This document shows positions 1-9,655 of a DNA stretch of 41,639 nucleotides, in pieces. The notes beneath the pieces were generated by a model. It ran no database searches and was not told where the DNA came from. It saw nothing but the letters and a program-made list of their open reading frames with translations. Each line of letters starts with the position of its first letter. The first letter of the stretch is position 1. A program made the translations under genes and the position numbers. The stretch is from Candidatus Binatota bacterium. GTDB taxonomy: Bacteria > Desulfobacterota > Binatia > UBA1149 > CAITLU01. The DNA is taken from NCBI GenBank assembly GCA_024276575.1, contig JAJRWY010000189.1, positions 1 through 41,639 of the forward strand, read 5' to 3'.

Positions 1-141
1 CGCCCGCAATCTCGGCCCGTGCTCGCTTTTCGGCCCTCGACGTACTGTTAGTACGCCTGCGGGCCTCATCGCTGCGCTTGGGCCGATCTCACGGGCGCTT
101 GCGACTCTCGCGACGAGGTTTCATGAATAATGCGGGCTAGG
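1..141. repeat. Dispersed palindromic repeat, copy A (left part cut by window start)
   Basis: Matches the reverse complement of 19167-19353 at roughly nine in ten positions; ends in ...gaggtttcatgaataatgcgggctag; central hairpin gtactgttagtac. Confidence 0.85.
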
Positions 142-269
142 GTGCCCCGGCAATATTTTTCAGCTAATTAGCGAGCAGAAATCAAATGGCTCGCTAATTG
201 CAAAATGTTTACTCGTCTGGGGTTCGAGTATCCGCAGGGGCTGCGGTCTTAACATCTTCGAAGTCGCGT

Positions 270-335
270 GTCTTGTGGACGACTAAGAGCCGGACAGACG
301 GAGTCCTGTGGACAAAGAACCGCCGAACGGACGGA
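270..335. repeat. Two tandem 33-bp imperfect direct repeats
   Basis: gtcttgtggacgactaagagccggacagacgga (270-302) and gtcctgtggacaaagaaccgccgaacggacgga (303-335). Confidence 0.8.
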
Positions 336-483
336 TTTGTCATGGAAACGAGAAAAACTGAGCGAAGTGCTGTTGCTCCCCGGTGAAGACAGCGAGAAAC
401 TGATGGGGATCGTTCTCGGCCCCTCCCTAGACCCGGCGCCATACACCGCCGGAAGGCTGCACGAACAGCCTAGGCTTACAGTA

Positions 484-3147
484 ATGTACACCCAATTTGC
501 ACGAACCCTAACGCTTTCGTTGGCTCTCCTCATCGGCGTCTGCGCCAACGCGCTTGCAGTAGAGACCATTTCGGGAACCATCAGCGCAGCCGGCAGCGGC
601 CTGCCACTGTCGGGCATCGATCTGGACGCCTTCGACGCAGCCACAGGCGCCAGCGTGGCCATCACCGGCGGCAAGAGCGTCGCCGGCGGCAGCTACACTT
701 TCACCCTTCCCGGCCCCGGCACCTACATTGTTCGAGCCGATCCCAACGCGTTACAGGGCTACGCCGCCCAATATTACAATGGTTCCTTCCTCAAGAGCAC
801 AGCCCAACCCATAGTCGTCGGGCCGGGCGCTGCGATTGCGGGAATCAACTTCTCCTTGGGCACCGGCGTTTCAATCACCGGAACGATAACTTCGGGCGGC
901 CTTCCCCTCGACGCCATGGACATCGACGTCTACGCCGCCAATGGAGAATTTCTGGGAGCTTACCCCGGCAAGACCATCGCCGACGGCAGCTATGAGGTCG
1001 GGGCACTGCCTCCCGGCACCTACTACCTTCGCGCCGATCCCAACATCCTACTCGACACGCAGTTATACGTACGCGCTTACTTCGGCGGCGGCCCCGACCG
1101 GCTCACTTCCACCCCGATCGTAGTCGGCAGCCTGCCGGTCACCGGCATCAACATAGACTTGACCGCCGGCGGCACCATCCGTGGAACCGTCACCGATGCT
1201 AGCACCGGCGCCCCGCTGTCCGGCTTTGATCTCGATGTGTTCGACTTGCTCGGCAATCGCGTAAAGCTGCCCGGGAAGACCGACATCAACGGTGCGTTCG
1301 AACTCGGCGCCGTCGCTCCGGGAACTTACCTAGTGCGTGTCGATCCCTCTTTGCTGCAAGGCTACGAGCGCATGTATTACCCGGGCGTGGCCGCAGAAGC
1401 GGACGCCGCGCCAGTAGGCGTCGCCACCGGCGCACGGACCCTCAACGTTGATTTCGCGATCGGCTTAGGGGGCACCATTAGCGGCACCATAGTTGAAGCC
1501 GCCGGAGGCACTCCGCTTCTCGCGATCGACCTCGACCTCTATTCCAGCACGCTGAAGTTCATGGCGACCTATACTGCCAAGTCGGACCTCACCGGCGCCT
1601 ACCAACTCGGCCCGCTGGCGCCCGGCACTTACTACGTGCGTGCGGACCCCTCGGCACTGCAGGGATACGCCCAGCAGTACCACGCGGGACGAGTCGACAT
1701 CAATCTAGCCGATCCCATCGTGGTAACCGCGGGGGCCGACACCCCGGGAATCAATTTTGCGCTGATACCGGCCTCATCGATAAGCGGAACTATCACAGCC
1801 TCGCTGGCAACCCCGTTGGCCGGCATCGACCTCGATTTGCTCGACGCTACCGGACTGCGCCTGCGCAAGGGCGCAACCACGGCGATTGACGGAAGCTACA
1901 CCATCGACTCCTTGTCGGCGGGCAGCTACATCGTACGCGCCGATCCGAGCGTAGCGCAGGGTTTAGCCCGCGTTTATTACAACGGCAAGGTCACCTCGAC
2001 CAACGCCGATGTGCTCGCGATCACCGCAGGCGTCAACACCGTGGGCATCGATTTCGTGCTACCGGCAGCGGCCTCGATCTCGGGGACGGTTCGCACGGGT
2101 GACGGTGCTCCACTGCCGCAGGTCGCGATAGAACTCTACCATGTGCAAGGACTCACACAGAGTTTGGTCGATAAAGGTGCAACCACGGACCTCAACGGCA
2201 CGTTCACCGTCGAGTCCTTGCCGCCGGCCGACTACATAGTACATGCCGTGCCCGACCCGCTACTGTCGGCGCCGCTGTATCACGGCGATACTGTGGATCC
2301 GCTACTAGCAACGGTAGTCACGGTGGCAGCCGGGCAGAACGCGAGCGGTGCAGACGTTTCCTTCGCCGACATCGTCTCGACACCGCAGAGCCGCGACCAG
2401 CAGGCCTGCATCAACGGCCTCAACCGCGACTTCGCCAAAGTCTCCAAAGCGCAAAGCAAGCAAGTTGCGGGTTGTATCAAATCGGCAACCACCGGACGCC
2501 TGACCGGCACGGTCGATGCCTGCATGAACAGCGACCCACGATCAAAAGTCGCCCGCGCGTCGGCCAAGACCGTTTCCAACGAACTCAGGAATTGTATTGT
2601 ACAGCTTCCCGACTTCGGCCCCACCGATTCGGCGACGGTCAATCAGGCCGCGATCCTGGGCGAAACCGCTTTGATCCACGACATCTTCGGAATCGGCGTT
2701 GACGCTGCAATTTTTCCCTCCTCTGTGAGCACCCGAGTGCTGGGACGCTGCCAGAGCAGCGTGGTAAAGCAGTTACAGAAATGCCGGCTGTCGTTGGTCG
2801 GCGGCTTCAACGCGTGCAAGAAAGAAGGCCTCGACAACGGTTCACTGACAGTGGCGGGAAGCCTCCAAGCTTGCCTCGGCGCCGATCCGCGCGGCAAGGC
2901 GGCCAAGGCCTGCAGCGCCACCGTTGGCAAACTAGGCAAGACCATCAACGGTCCGCGCTGTGCCATCTCCGGCCCAGACATCGCCGCCGCTTTCCCGGCC
3001 TGCAACAGCGCAACCATCGCAGATCTCGGCATCTGCCTGGAGGCCAAGGCTCGCTGCAATGTCTGCAGAGCATTGAACAGCGCCGACGCCATGGCCGGTG
3101 ACTGCGATATCGTCGACGACGGAGTAGCCAACGCAAGCTGCCCCTGA
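484..3147 (+). CDS. Exported protein with six tandem carboxypeptidase-regulatory-like/SdrD-B-like beta-sandwich repeats and a Cys-rich C-terminal domain
   Basis: Signal peptide MYTQFARTLTLSLALLIGVCANALA; repeated 'ISGTI...PLSGIDLDxxD...GSYxxxxLxPGTYxVRADPxxLQGY...Y' units; Cys-rich tail ending CNVCRALNSADAMAGDCDIVDDGVANASCP. Confidence 0.8.
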   Translation: MYTQFARTLTLSLALLIGVCANALAVETISGTISAAGSGLPLSGIDLDAFDAATGASVAITGGKSVAGGSYTFTLPGPGTYIVRADPNALQGYAAQYYNGSFLKSTAQPIVVGPGAAIAGINFSLGTGVSITGTITSGGLPLDAMDIDVYAANGEFLGAYPGKTIADGSYEVGALPPGTYYLRADPNILLDTQLYVRAYFGGGPDRLTSTPIVVGSLPVTGINIDLTAGGTIRGTVTDASTGAPLSGFDLDVFDLLGNRVKLPGKTDINGAFELGAVAPGTYLVRVDPSLLQGYERMYYPGVAAEADAAPVGVATGARTLNVDFAIGLGGTISGTIVEAAGGTPLLAIDLDLYSSTLKFMATYTAKSDLTGAYQLGPLAPGTYYVRADPSALQGYAQQYHAGRVDINLADPIVVTAGADTPGINFALIPASSISGTITASLATPLAGIDLDLLDATGLRLRKGATTAIDGSYTIDSLSAGSYIVRADPSVAQGLARVYYNGKVTSTNADVLAITAGVNTVGIDFVLPAAASISGTVRTGDGAPLPQVAIELYHVQGLTQSLVDKGATTDLNGTFTVESLPPADYIVHAVPDPLLSAPLYHGDTVDPLLATVVTVAAGQNASGADVSFADIVSTPQSRDQQACINGLNRDFAKVSKAQSKQVAGCIKSATTGRLTGTVDACMNSDPRSKVARASAKTVSNELRNCIVQLPDFGPTDSATVNQAAILGETALIHDIFGIGVDAAIFPSSVSTRVLGRCQSSVVKQLQKCRLSLVGGFNACKKEGLDNGSLTVAGSLQACLGADPRGKAAKACSATVGKLGKTINGPRCAISGPDIAAAFPACNSATIADLGICLEAKARCNVCRALNSADAMAGDCDIVDDGVANASCP

Positions 3148-3185
3148 GCCGGCACCGATTCCACTTTACCGCTTCTCGCAACAAC

Positions 3186-3221
3186 GGCGGGGCCTGCCCC
3201 TATCAACGGGCAAGCCCCGCC
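3186..3221. terminator. Strong hairpin between convergent genes (bidirectional terminator-like, no clear U-tract)
   Basis: ggcggggcctgccc / gggcaagccccgcc arms pair with one mismatch; lies between the + CDS ending 3147 and the - CDS ending 3455. Confidence 0.5.
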
Positions 3222-3454
3222 GCGCGCAGGGGGCACCCGGGGTCGGACCCTGCAATCTCACCGTACTCCGTTGTTTTCTAAGGGGTTACTCCTACCGGCA
3301 ACACCGTTTCGCCTCTTAGACCTAACATTTCAGGGCAAAATCGAGGACTCCAAGAATAGCTCCATCCAGATCCCGACGATTGATACGAGGCCGGACCGGC
3401 GAGCTACGGCCGAACCCAGTTCGCGTCACTCGAGACCGGCACGGACCCGCAATG

Positions 3455-5095
3455 TCAGCTCCCGGCCATGAACGGGTAGCGGTAGTCGGTGGCAGGCACA
3501 TAGGTTTCCTTGATGCTACGCGGAGAAACCCAGCGCTCTAGATTGAGCCGGCTTCCGGCTTTGTCGTTGGTACCCGAAGCCCGTGAGCCTCCGAACGGCT
3601 GCTGTCCGACCACGGCCCCCGTGGGCTTGTCGTTGATGTAGAAGTTACCGGCGGCATTGCGCAAGGCCTTCGTGGCCTGAACGATCGCGTAGCGGTCTTG
3701 AGCAAAGATCGCGCCTGTGAGCCCGTAAGGACTCGTCGTGTTGCAGACCTCCATGGTCTCGGTGAACTTGCCCTCGGGATAAACGTGTATGGTGAGCACC
3801 GGGCCGAATATCTCCTCGCTCATGAGCTTGGAACGTGGATCCCTACTCTCCACCACGGTCGGCTCGATGAAGTAGCCACGGCTATCGTCGTAGCCGCCAC
3901 CGCAAAGGATCTCCATGTTCGGATCTTTTCTCGCGAACTCGATGTACTCGCTAATGGTTTTGAAAGCCGCGGCGTCGATCACAGCGTTCATAAAGTTCTC
4001 AAACTCGCAGACGTGGCCGACTTGTACAGTAGCAACCTCGTCGAGCAGCTGCTGCCTCACTTCAGGCCAGAGGGAGTCGGGGATGTAGGCGCGGCTGGCC
4101 GCCGAGCACTTCTGCCCTTGATACTCGAAAGCCCCGCGCAGTAGCGCCGTCACCAACACCTCGGCCTCGGCCGAAGCATGCGCGAAGATAAAGTCCTTGC
4201 CACCGGTCTCACCGACGATACGAGGATAGGACTGGTATTTGCGGATGTCGGATCCGATGGTCAGCCATATGCTCGAGAAAACATAAGTGGAGCCGGTGAA
4301 ATGCACTCCGCCGAGGTCTGTGTGGTTCAGCACCGGCGGTCCAATCGTCGGTCCGGGACCCGGTACGAAGTTGATCACACCCGCAGGCATGCCCGCTTCT
4401 TCGAGCACTTTCATGATGTAGTAAGCGGGCAGCACCGCCGAAGAGGCCGGCTTCCAAACCACCGCATTGCCCATCAGTGCCGGCGCAGTCGGCAGATTTC
4501 CGGCTATCGACGTGAAATTGAAAGGCGAGATTGCGAACACGAATCCCTCGAGCGGACGGTGCTCCATGTAGTTCAACACTTCAGCCGTAGAGATTGGTTG
4601 GTCGTCGTAAACCTCGGTCATGAAGTAGGGATTGAAGCGCCAGAAGTCTATCAACTCGCACGCGGAGTCGACCTCTGCCTGATGACAGGTCTTGCTCATG
4701 TTGAGCATCGTGGCGGCATTGATCTGATAGCGGTACTTGCCGGCCAACAGTTCAGCGGCTTTCAACAACACGGTCGCACGCGATGACCACTGCATCTCAC
4801 TCCAGGCGTGCTTGGCTTGGTTGGCCGCTGCGATCGCAAGTTCCGCCTGCTCAGCACCCGCACGATGGTAGCGGCCTAGCGGCCGGCCGAGATCATGAGG
4901 CTGTTGGATATCCATGAGATCGCCACTGCGGACTTCTTTGCCGGCGATGATGCATGGCAGTTCCACCGGGTTGTCGAGCATGTCTTGCAGCGCCGCCGCG
5001 AGTTCGGCACGTTCCGGGGAGCCCGGCCGGTAGGCAAGAACAGGCTCGTTCTTGGGCTCGCGAATCTGGAACAGACCGTTGAACATGACTGTCAC
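3455..5095 (-). CDS. pruA: L-glutamate gamma-semialdehyde (1-pyrroline-5-carboxylate) dehydrogenase
   Basis: ALDH fold motifs GETGGKDFIFAHASA, GAFEYQGQKCSAASRAYIP, EEIFGPVLTIHVYP; 546 aa. Confidence 0.9.
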   Translation of the reverse strand: MTVMFNGLFQIREPKNEPVLAYRPGSPERAELAAALQDMLDNPVELPCIIAGKEVRSGDLMDIQQPHDLGRPLGRYHRAGAEQAELAIAAANQAKHAWSEMQWSSRATVLLKAAELLAGKYRYQINAATMLNMSKTCHQAEVDSACELIDFWRFNPYFMTEVYDDQPISTAEVLNYMEHRPLEGFVFAISPFNFTSIAGNLPTAPALMGNAVVWKPASSAVLPAYYIMKVLEEAGMPAGVINFVPGPGPTIGPPVLNHTDLGGVHFTGSTYVFSSIWLTIGSDIRKYQSYPRIVGETGGKDFIFAHASAEAEVLVTALLRGAFEYQGQKCSAASRAYIPDSLWPEVRQQLLDEVATVQVGHVCEFENFMNAVIDAAAFKTISEYIEFARKDPNMEILCGGGYDDSRGYFIEPTVVESRDPRSKLMSEEIFGPVLTIHVYPEGKFTETMEVCNTTSPYGLTGAIFAQDRYAIVQATKALRNAAGNFYINDKPTGAVVGQQPFGGSRASGTNDKAGSRLNLERWVSPRSIKETYVPATDYRYPFMAGS

Positions 5096-5492
5096 TCCTT
5101 GTAGCGGGCAGCGGGAAACGGCGACACGGTTGGTTAATCACAAGGCCACGGGTGTCGGAAGCCCAGTCCAACGGCTTCGGCCTAGGAGTGTGCGCCGTAG
5201 AAACTTCGGCCACACACACTCGGCACCCCGAGTCACCATCTATCGGAGATCCAGCCCCTGCTTCGACTTCGAGCGGACGCGCTAGCGAGAAGCCCCCTCT
5301 GCTATGCATTCCGTTTACCCGCTCACGTCAACGGCCCCTTCCCCTTCCACTTCCACTTCCCCGACTGGCGAAACCGCATGGGGAAAAGCAAACGCACCGC
5401 GTCATTTCATTCGCATTGGAAGCTTGAAGCGCCTATTTTGAGACATTCGTTGATCCGAAATCGAGGGGTGGGTACGTGCCTGGGGTGGTGCC

Positions 5493-6656
5493 ATGTTGAT
5501 ATCGAAACCGAGTCGAGACCACCGGCTGTCAAACGCAAAGCGTAAGGGAAAAACACGGCGGCGTTCATCCAGACTGCCGGTATTAATGGTCCTTCAGATC
5601 CTTGGCCTGCAACTGCTGCTAGCAACGAACGGAAATACTCAAAGTCCTATCGCTACCCAATCCTCGGCCGAGGCCGAGGCAAGTTACGAACTACTACGAC
5701 AGTTGCTGGGCTTGCCGGAGGAGCAGCAGGCTCTACAGCCCCAAAACAAGCCCGAAATAGAGGCTAGAGAGACGAAATCCGCGACTGTTAGAAAGGCTAA
5801 AATGGCGACTGAATCCAGTGCCAAGCCGATGGTGGCCACGACCAAGGCTACGGCGAAAGTCGCGCAAAAGGCGACGATCGAAGCCAACGCGAAAGTCGCG
5901 CCAAAGGCCACGGCAAAAGCCAATGCGCAGGTTACACCGAAGGCCGGGCCGAAGGTCACGCCGAAAGTCGCACCGAAGACCACGGCTAAGACCAACGCGA
6001 AAGTCACGCCGAAGACCACGCCAAAAGCCAACGCGAAAGTCGCAGCTAAAGTAGAAGCCCAGCCGCCGAGTCCCGCGGCAGTCGATCAAGCCGCAGCCCT
6101 CGCCATAGCCGTCGTGCCAACGGTCGGAAACACCGCGAAGGAAGAGTCTGAGCCCTTGGCTTTAGCCTCCAGAACAAGGGCCGAGCTAACCACCAAGGCC
6201 GGTGCAGCAGCGTCCAAGCCCGCGTCGAAAGCGGCGCACGAGCCCTCCCTGCCCGCCAGAGGAACCCCACGGCAAGCCAGCGCCGCGCCTCATAGCCCGG
6301 CTGATAGCAAGCAGCCTTCACAGACACGGCCGGCCCTTCGCAAGCCGTCTCTACCACGCAGGCCGGTACCGGTGCCCACCGAGGCCTTGCCTTTACGAGC
6401 CCCCCGGCCCGTCGTCGTTTCGAAGCCGCCGGCGCCCAATCCGGTCCCGTCCAAAGCGAAGCCGAAACCTGCGCCTTTGACACCCGCCATCCACAAACCG
6501 AAGCTTCGTCCCGTACGGCCGTCGCCCTTGGCCGCGCTCCCCAAAAGAGCACAACCCACAACACCTACGGTTCAGAACCCGGAGCCGACAGTAACCGAGC
6601 GGAAAAAGAGCAAGAGCCCAGCGTTGCCCAAATTGTTTGCACCCGGCAAACGGTAG
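5493..6656 (+). CDS. Exported/membrane-anchored Lys/Ala/Pro/Thr-rich low-complexity repeat protein
   Basis: N-terminal basic plus hydrophobic segment (RRSSRLPVLMVLQILGLQLLLA), then AKVAPKATAKAN-type repeats; 387 aa. Confidence 0.55.
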   Translation: MLISKPSRDHRLSNAKRKGKTRRRSSRLPVLMVLQILGLQLLLATNGNTQSPIATQSSAEAEASYELLRQLLGLPEEQQALQPQNKPEIEARETKSATVRKAKMATESSAKPMVATTKATAKVAQKATIEANAKVAPKATAKANAQVTPKAGPKVTPKVAPKTTAKTNAKVTPKTTPKANAKVAAKVEAQPPSPAAVDQAAALAIAVVPTVGNTAKEESEPLALASRTRAELTTKAGAAASKPASKAAHEPSLPARGTPRQASAAPHSPADSKQPSQTRPALRKPSLPRRPVPVPTEALPLRAPRPVVVSKPPAPNPVPSKAKPKPAPLTPAIHKPKLRPVRPSPLAALPKRAQPTTPTVQNPEPTVTERKKSKSPALPKLFAPGKR

Positions 6657-6759
6657 CGGAGGACACGGAGATATTCCCCCGCCACTCGTCCAATGAACAG
6701 TTCGAGCCCTTGATCGACGGCAGGTAGCGGAAGACACGGAGGTATGCCCCGGCCACTCG
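6652..6759. repeat. 37-bp direct repeat pair (6652-6688, 6723-6759), period 71 bp
   Basis: ggtagcggaggacacggagatattcccccgccactcg vs ggtagcggaagacacggaggtatgccccggccactcg, 33/37 identical by eye. Confidence 0.85.
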
Positions 6760-6985
6760 GCAGCCGCTCCGGCTCCCCAATAGCCCGGCCCCTCGGCAAC
6801 TTAGCCACGGCATGGGCACCCCCGCGCCTTGGCTACTGCATGAACGGCCCCGGCAGCCAAGCCGCACCATCGGAACGGCCTCAGTAGCCTAGCCACCCCA
6901 CCCATCGGAGAAGCCCCTGCAGCCAGCAGGCCGCACCTTAGGAGCGGCTTCCAGCCAGGCCGCACCAACGGAGCAGCCTCAGCAG
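6755..6985. repeat. Degenerate ~31-35 bp tandem repeats running into the 3' end of the thiolase gene
   Basis: Units such as ccaagccgcaccatcggaacggcctcagtag, ccagcaggccgcaccttaggagcggcttcca, gccaggccgcaccaacggagcagcctcagcag. Confidence 0.6.
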
Positions 6986-8208
6986 CGCTCCAGGATGGTT
7001 GCGATGCCCATGCCGCCGCCTATGCACATGGTGATCAAGGCGGTGTTCAGGTCAGCGCGTTCCATCTCGTCGATGGCGGTCCCTATCAGCATAGCGCCGG
7101 TGGCACCGAGCGGATGGCCCATAGCGATGGCTCCACCGTTCACGTTGACCTTGCCACGGTCCACCCCGCTTTCTTTGAGGAACTTCAAGACCACTGCCGC
7201 AAAGGCTTCGTTGACCTCGAACAAATCGATGTCGTCCCAGGTCATACCGGCTTTTTTCAAAGCCGCCTGCGAAGCTGGCGCGGGCGCGGTCAGCATGATG
7301 ACGGGCTCGTCGCCCATGGTAGCCATCGAAATCACCTTGGCGCGAGGCTTGGCTCCATGGCTCTTCACATAGGACTCGGATGCGAGCAACACCACGGCAG
7401 CGCCGTCGACGATGCCGCTGCTGTTGCCACCGGTATGCACGTGGTTGATTTCGCTCAGTTCGGGATAAACCTTCATGGCCTTGCCATCGAAACTAAGTTC
7501 ATCGCCTTGCTGCACGTAACCACCCATGTCGGCGAAAGACGGCTTGAGGGTGGCTAGGCTCTCCACCGTGGTCCCGGGACGCGGATGTTCATCGCGGTCG
7601 AGCACCACATTTCCTTCGAGGTCGCGAACCGGAATCAAGCTCTTGTCGAAGCGGCCCTCGGCCACCGCAGCCTCACAGCGAGCTTGGCTACTTGCCGCGA
7701 ACTCATCCACGTCATGGCGCGTAAAACTCTCGCGAGTAGCGATCAAATCGGCGGAGATGCCTTGCGGAACCAAGGGATGCAACTCACGCAAGTGGCGGTT
7801 GTGCCCGTCGAGCCCGGACTTGTCCGAACCCATCGGAACCCGTGACATGTGTTCGACGCCGCCGGCAACCACTAGGTCCTGAAAACCAGAGGCACAGCCC
7901 ATCAAGCCGAAGTTCACGGCCTGTTGCCCCGAGCCACAGTAGCGACTCAATTGCACACCGGTTACCTCTTGCGGCCAACCCGCGTCGAGAACCGCATGGC
8001 GCGTTATCACCCCGCCCTGCTCGTTTACCGGGATGACACAACCCATGACTACGTCTTCGACTTCCTTGGGATCGAAGCCGCTACGTTCCGGCAAAGCTTG
8101 CAAGCACTGGGCGGCAAGCTGATGAGGATGGATCTCGTGCAAGGCCCCGGTGGCCTTTCCCTTGCCCCGTGGGGTGCGAACCGCGTCAAGAATGTATGCG
8201 TCTGCCAT
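6979..8208 (-). CDS. Acetyl-CoA C-acyltransferase (thiolase)
   Basis: Thiolase motifs: [16 protein letters not shown] (nucleophile Cys), [31 protein letters not shown]. Confidence 0.92.
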   Translation of the reverse strand: MADAYILDAVRTPRGKGKATGALHEIHPHQLAAQCLQALPERSGFDPKEVEDVVMGCVIPVNEQGGVITRHAVLDAGWPQEVTGVQLSRYCGSGQQAVNFGLMGCASGFQDLVVAGGVEHMSRVPMGSDKSGLDGHNRHLRELHPLVPQGISADLIATRESFTRHDVDEFAASSQARCEAAVAEGRFDKSLIPVRDLEGNVVLDRDEHPRPGTTVESLATLKPSFADMGGYVQQGDELSFDGKAMKVYPELSEINHVHTGGNSSGIVDGAAVVLLASESYVKSHGAKPRAKVISMATMGDEPVIMLTAPAPASQAALKKAGMTWDDIDLFEVNEAFAAVVLKFLKESGVDRGKVNVNGGAIAMGHPLGATGAMLIGTAIDEMERADLNTALITMCIGGGMGIATILERC

Positions 8209-8234
8209 TGTTCTCTCCTTGTCGACTAGCTTCG

Positions 8235-8367
8235 TCAGTCTTTAGTGTTATTACCGGCCTGCCGTGCCTTCGCCGGCTTTCCCTGCCTTCGGCAGCTTGC
8301 CGTGTTTTAGCCAGCCTTATGTGCCTTCGCCGGCTTTCCGCGTTTTCATCAGCCTTACGTAATCTTC
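8235..8367. repeat. Degenerate tandem array, period 19 bp, ~7 units
   Basis: ccggcctgccgtgccttcg|ccggctttccctgccttcg|gcagcttgccgtgttttag|ccagccttatgtgccttcg|ccggctttccgcgttttca|tcagccttacgtaatcttc from 8254, preceded by a weaker unit at 8235. Confidence 0.85.
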
Positions 8368-8396
8368 ATCACTCATCTGAACTGCAGCCACGCCCG

Positions 8397-9608
8397 CTAA
8401 ACATCGTGCGGCAGGCCGAGTATTCGCTCCGCGATGACGTTTTTCTGGATATTGGGCGTGCCGCCGCCGATTACATACGAAGGCCACGACAGCATCTGCC
8501 TAGCCCAACGCCCGCCGGCCACGGCTCCAGACGACCCCCTTCTCAACTGTCCGTAGGAGCCGAGGATATCGTTAGCCAGCCTTCCAGTCTCGATTCCCAA
8601 CTGCGCGCGCAGCAGTTTGTTGATCGAAGTCTCGGCCCCGACCGGCTCCCCACGTAATTGTTTGGTCAAGAAGCGCAGTCCCGAAAGCCGCATCGCCTCG
8701 ATGGTCGACTGCATGTAAGCCAGGCGCCGGCGAATCTCGGGATCCTCGATCGCCAGCCTACCGCCGCGACGGCGCCGGCGGGCAAGCTCGATCAAATCCT
8801 CGAGATCTTGCACGAGCGCGGTTACTTCGGCGATGGAACTGCGCTCGTTGGCCAGCGCATGTTTGGTCACTTCCCAGCCTTGCCCCTCAGCGCCCAGCCG
8901 CTGTGAGACCGGCACGCGAACACCGTCGAAGAACACCTCGGCAAAGGGGGTCTCGCCGTTCATGGTCTTGATCGGCCGCACTTCAAGCCCGGGCGAATCC
9001 ATGGGTACCAACAGGCAGGTGATACCCTTGTGCTTGGGGGCCTCGGAGTCGGTGCGCACCAGCAGGATCATCCACTGCGCCCACTGGGCCAGGGAAGTCC
9101 ACGTCTTTTGCCCGTCCACTATGTACTCGTCGCCATCACGCACCGCCTTGCATTGCAGCGAGGCTAGGTCCGAGCCCGAACCCGGTTCCGAGTACCCGGT
9201 ACACCAGTGTTCTTCGGCTTTGAGTATCGGGGGAATGAAACGCTTCTTTTGCTCTTCACTGCCGTAGCGGATGATTCCCGGGCCCACCCAAGCCAGCCCC
9301 ATGTAGGAAAGTCCCAGCATGGGCGCACGCGCCTTGCCTACTTCCTCCTTCAGTATCATCTGCTCGACAAGCCCACCGCCGCCGCCACCGACTTCTTCAG
9401 GCCAGCTAAATCCTACCCAGCCGCGCTCATACAATGCCTGGTTCCAAGCCATCAGTTTGGGCAAGCGGTTCATCGCCCGCTCGATGTCGCCGCCCTCTTC
9501 TTCGTCCCCGCTCTGCCCGGGAAGCTCGGCGTTGGGGTTGGCCTCGGCGAGAAACGCACGCACCTCGGCACGAAACGCTTCTTCTTGTTCCGAAAACGAA
9601 AAATCCAT
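8397..9608 (-). CDS. Acyl-CoA dehydrogenase
   Basis: MDFSFSEQEEAFRAEVRAFL start; CTGYSEPGSGSDLASL; C-terminal GGGTPNIQKNVIAERILGLP; 403 aa from the internal Met. Confidence 0.9.
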   Translation of the reverse strand: MDFSFSEQEEAFRAEVRAFLAEANPNAELPGQSGDEEEGGDIERAMNRLPKLMAWNQALYERGWVGFSWPEEVGGGGGGLVEQMILKEEVGKARAPMLGLSYMGLAWVGPGIIRYGSEEQKKRFIPPILKAEEHWCTGYSEPGSGSDLASLQCKAVRDGDEYIVDGQKTWTSLAQWAQWMILLVRTDSEAPKHKGITCLLVPMDSPGLEVRPIKTMNGETPFAEVFFDGVRVPVSQRLGAEGQGWEVTKHALANERSSIAEVTALVQDLEDLIELARRRRRGGRLAIEDPEIRRRLAYMQSTIEAMRLSGLRFLTKQLRGEPVGAETSINKLLRAQLGIETGRLANDILGSYGQLRRGSSGAVAGGRWARQMLSWPSYVIGGGTPNIQKNVIAERILGLPHDV

Positions 9609-9655
9609 TGAAGTCTCCTGATCCGAGGACTCGGCGGCGCGCACGACGGGCGCGG

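Noticed and set aside
5336-5365. C/T-rich hexamer-like stretch ccccttccccttccacttccacttcccc
   Set aside because: Short low-complexity tract, too brief to support a functional claim
5684-6031. Minus-strand ORF with VFGATFGVTF repeats
   Set aside because: Direct mirror of the Lys/Ala/Pro DNA repeats on the plus strand; periodic but artefactual
8235-8367. CRISPR array
   Set aside because: Repeat units are contiguous with no unique spacers, and no cas genes are in the window
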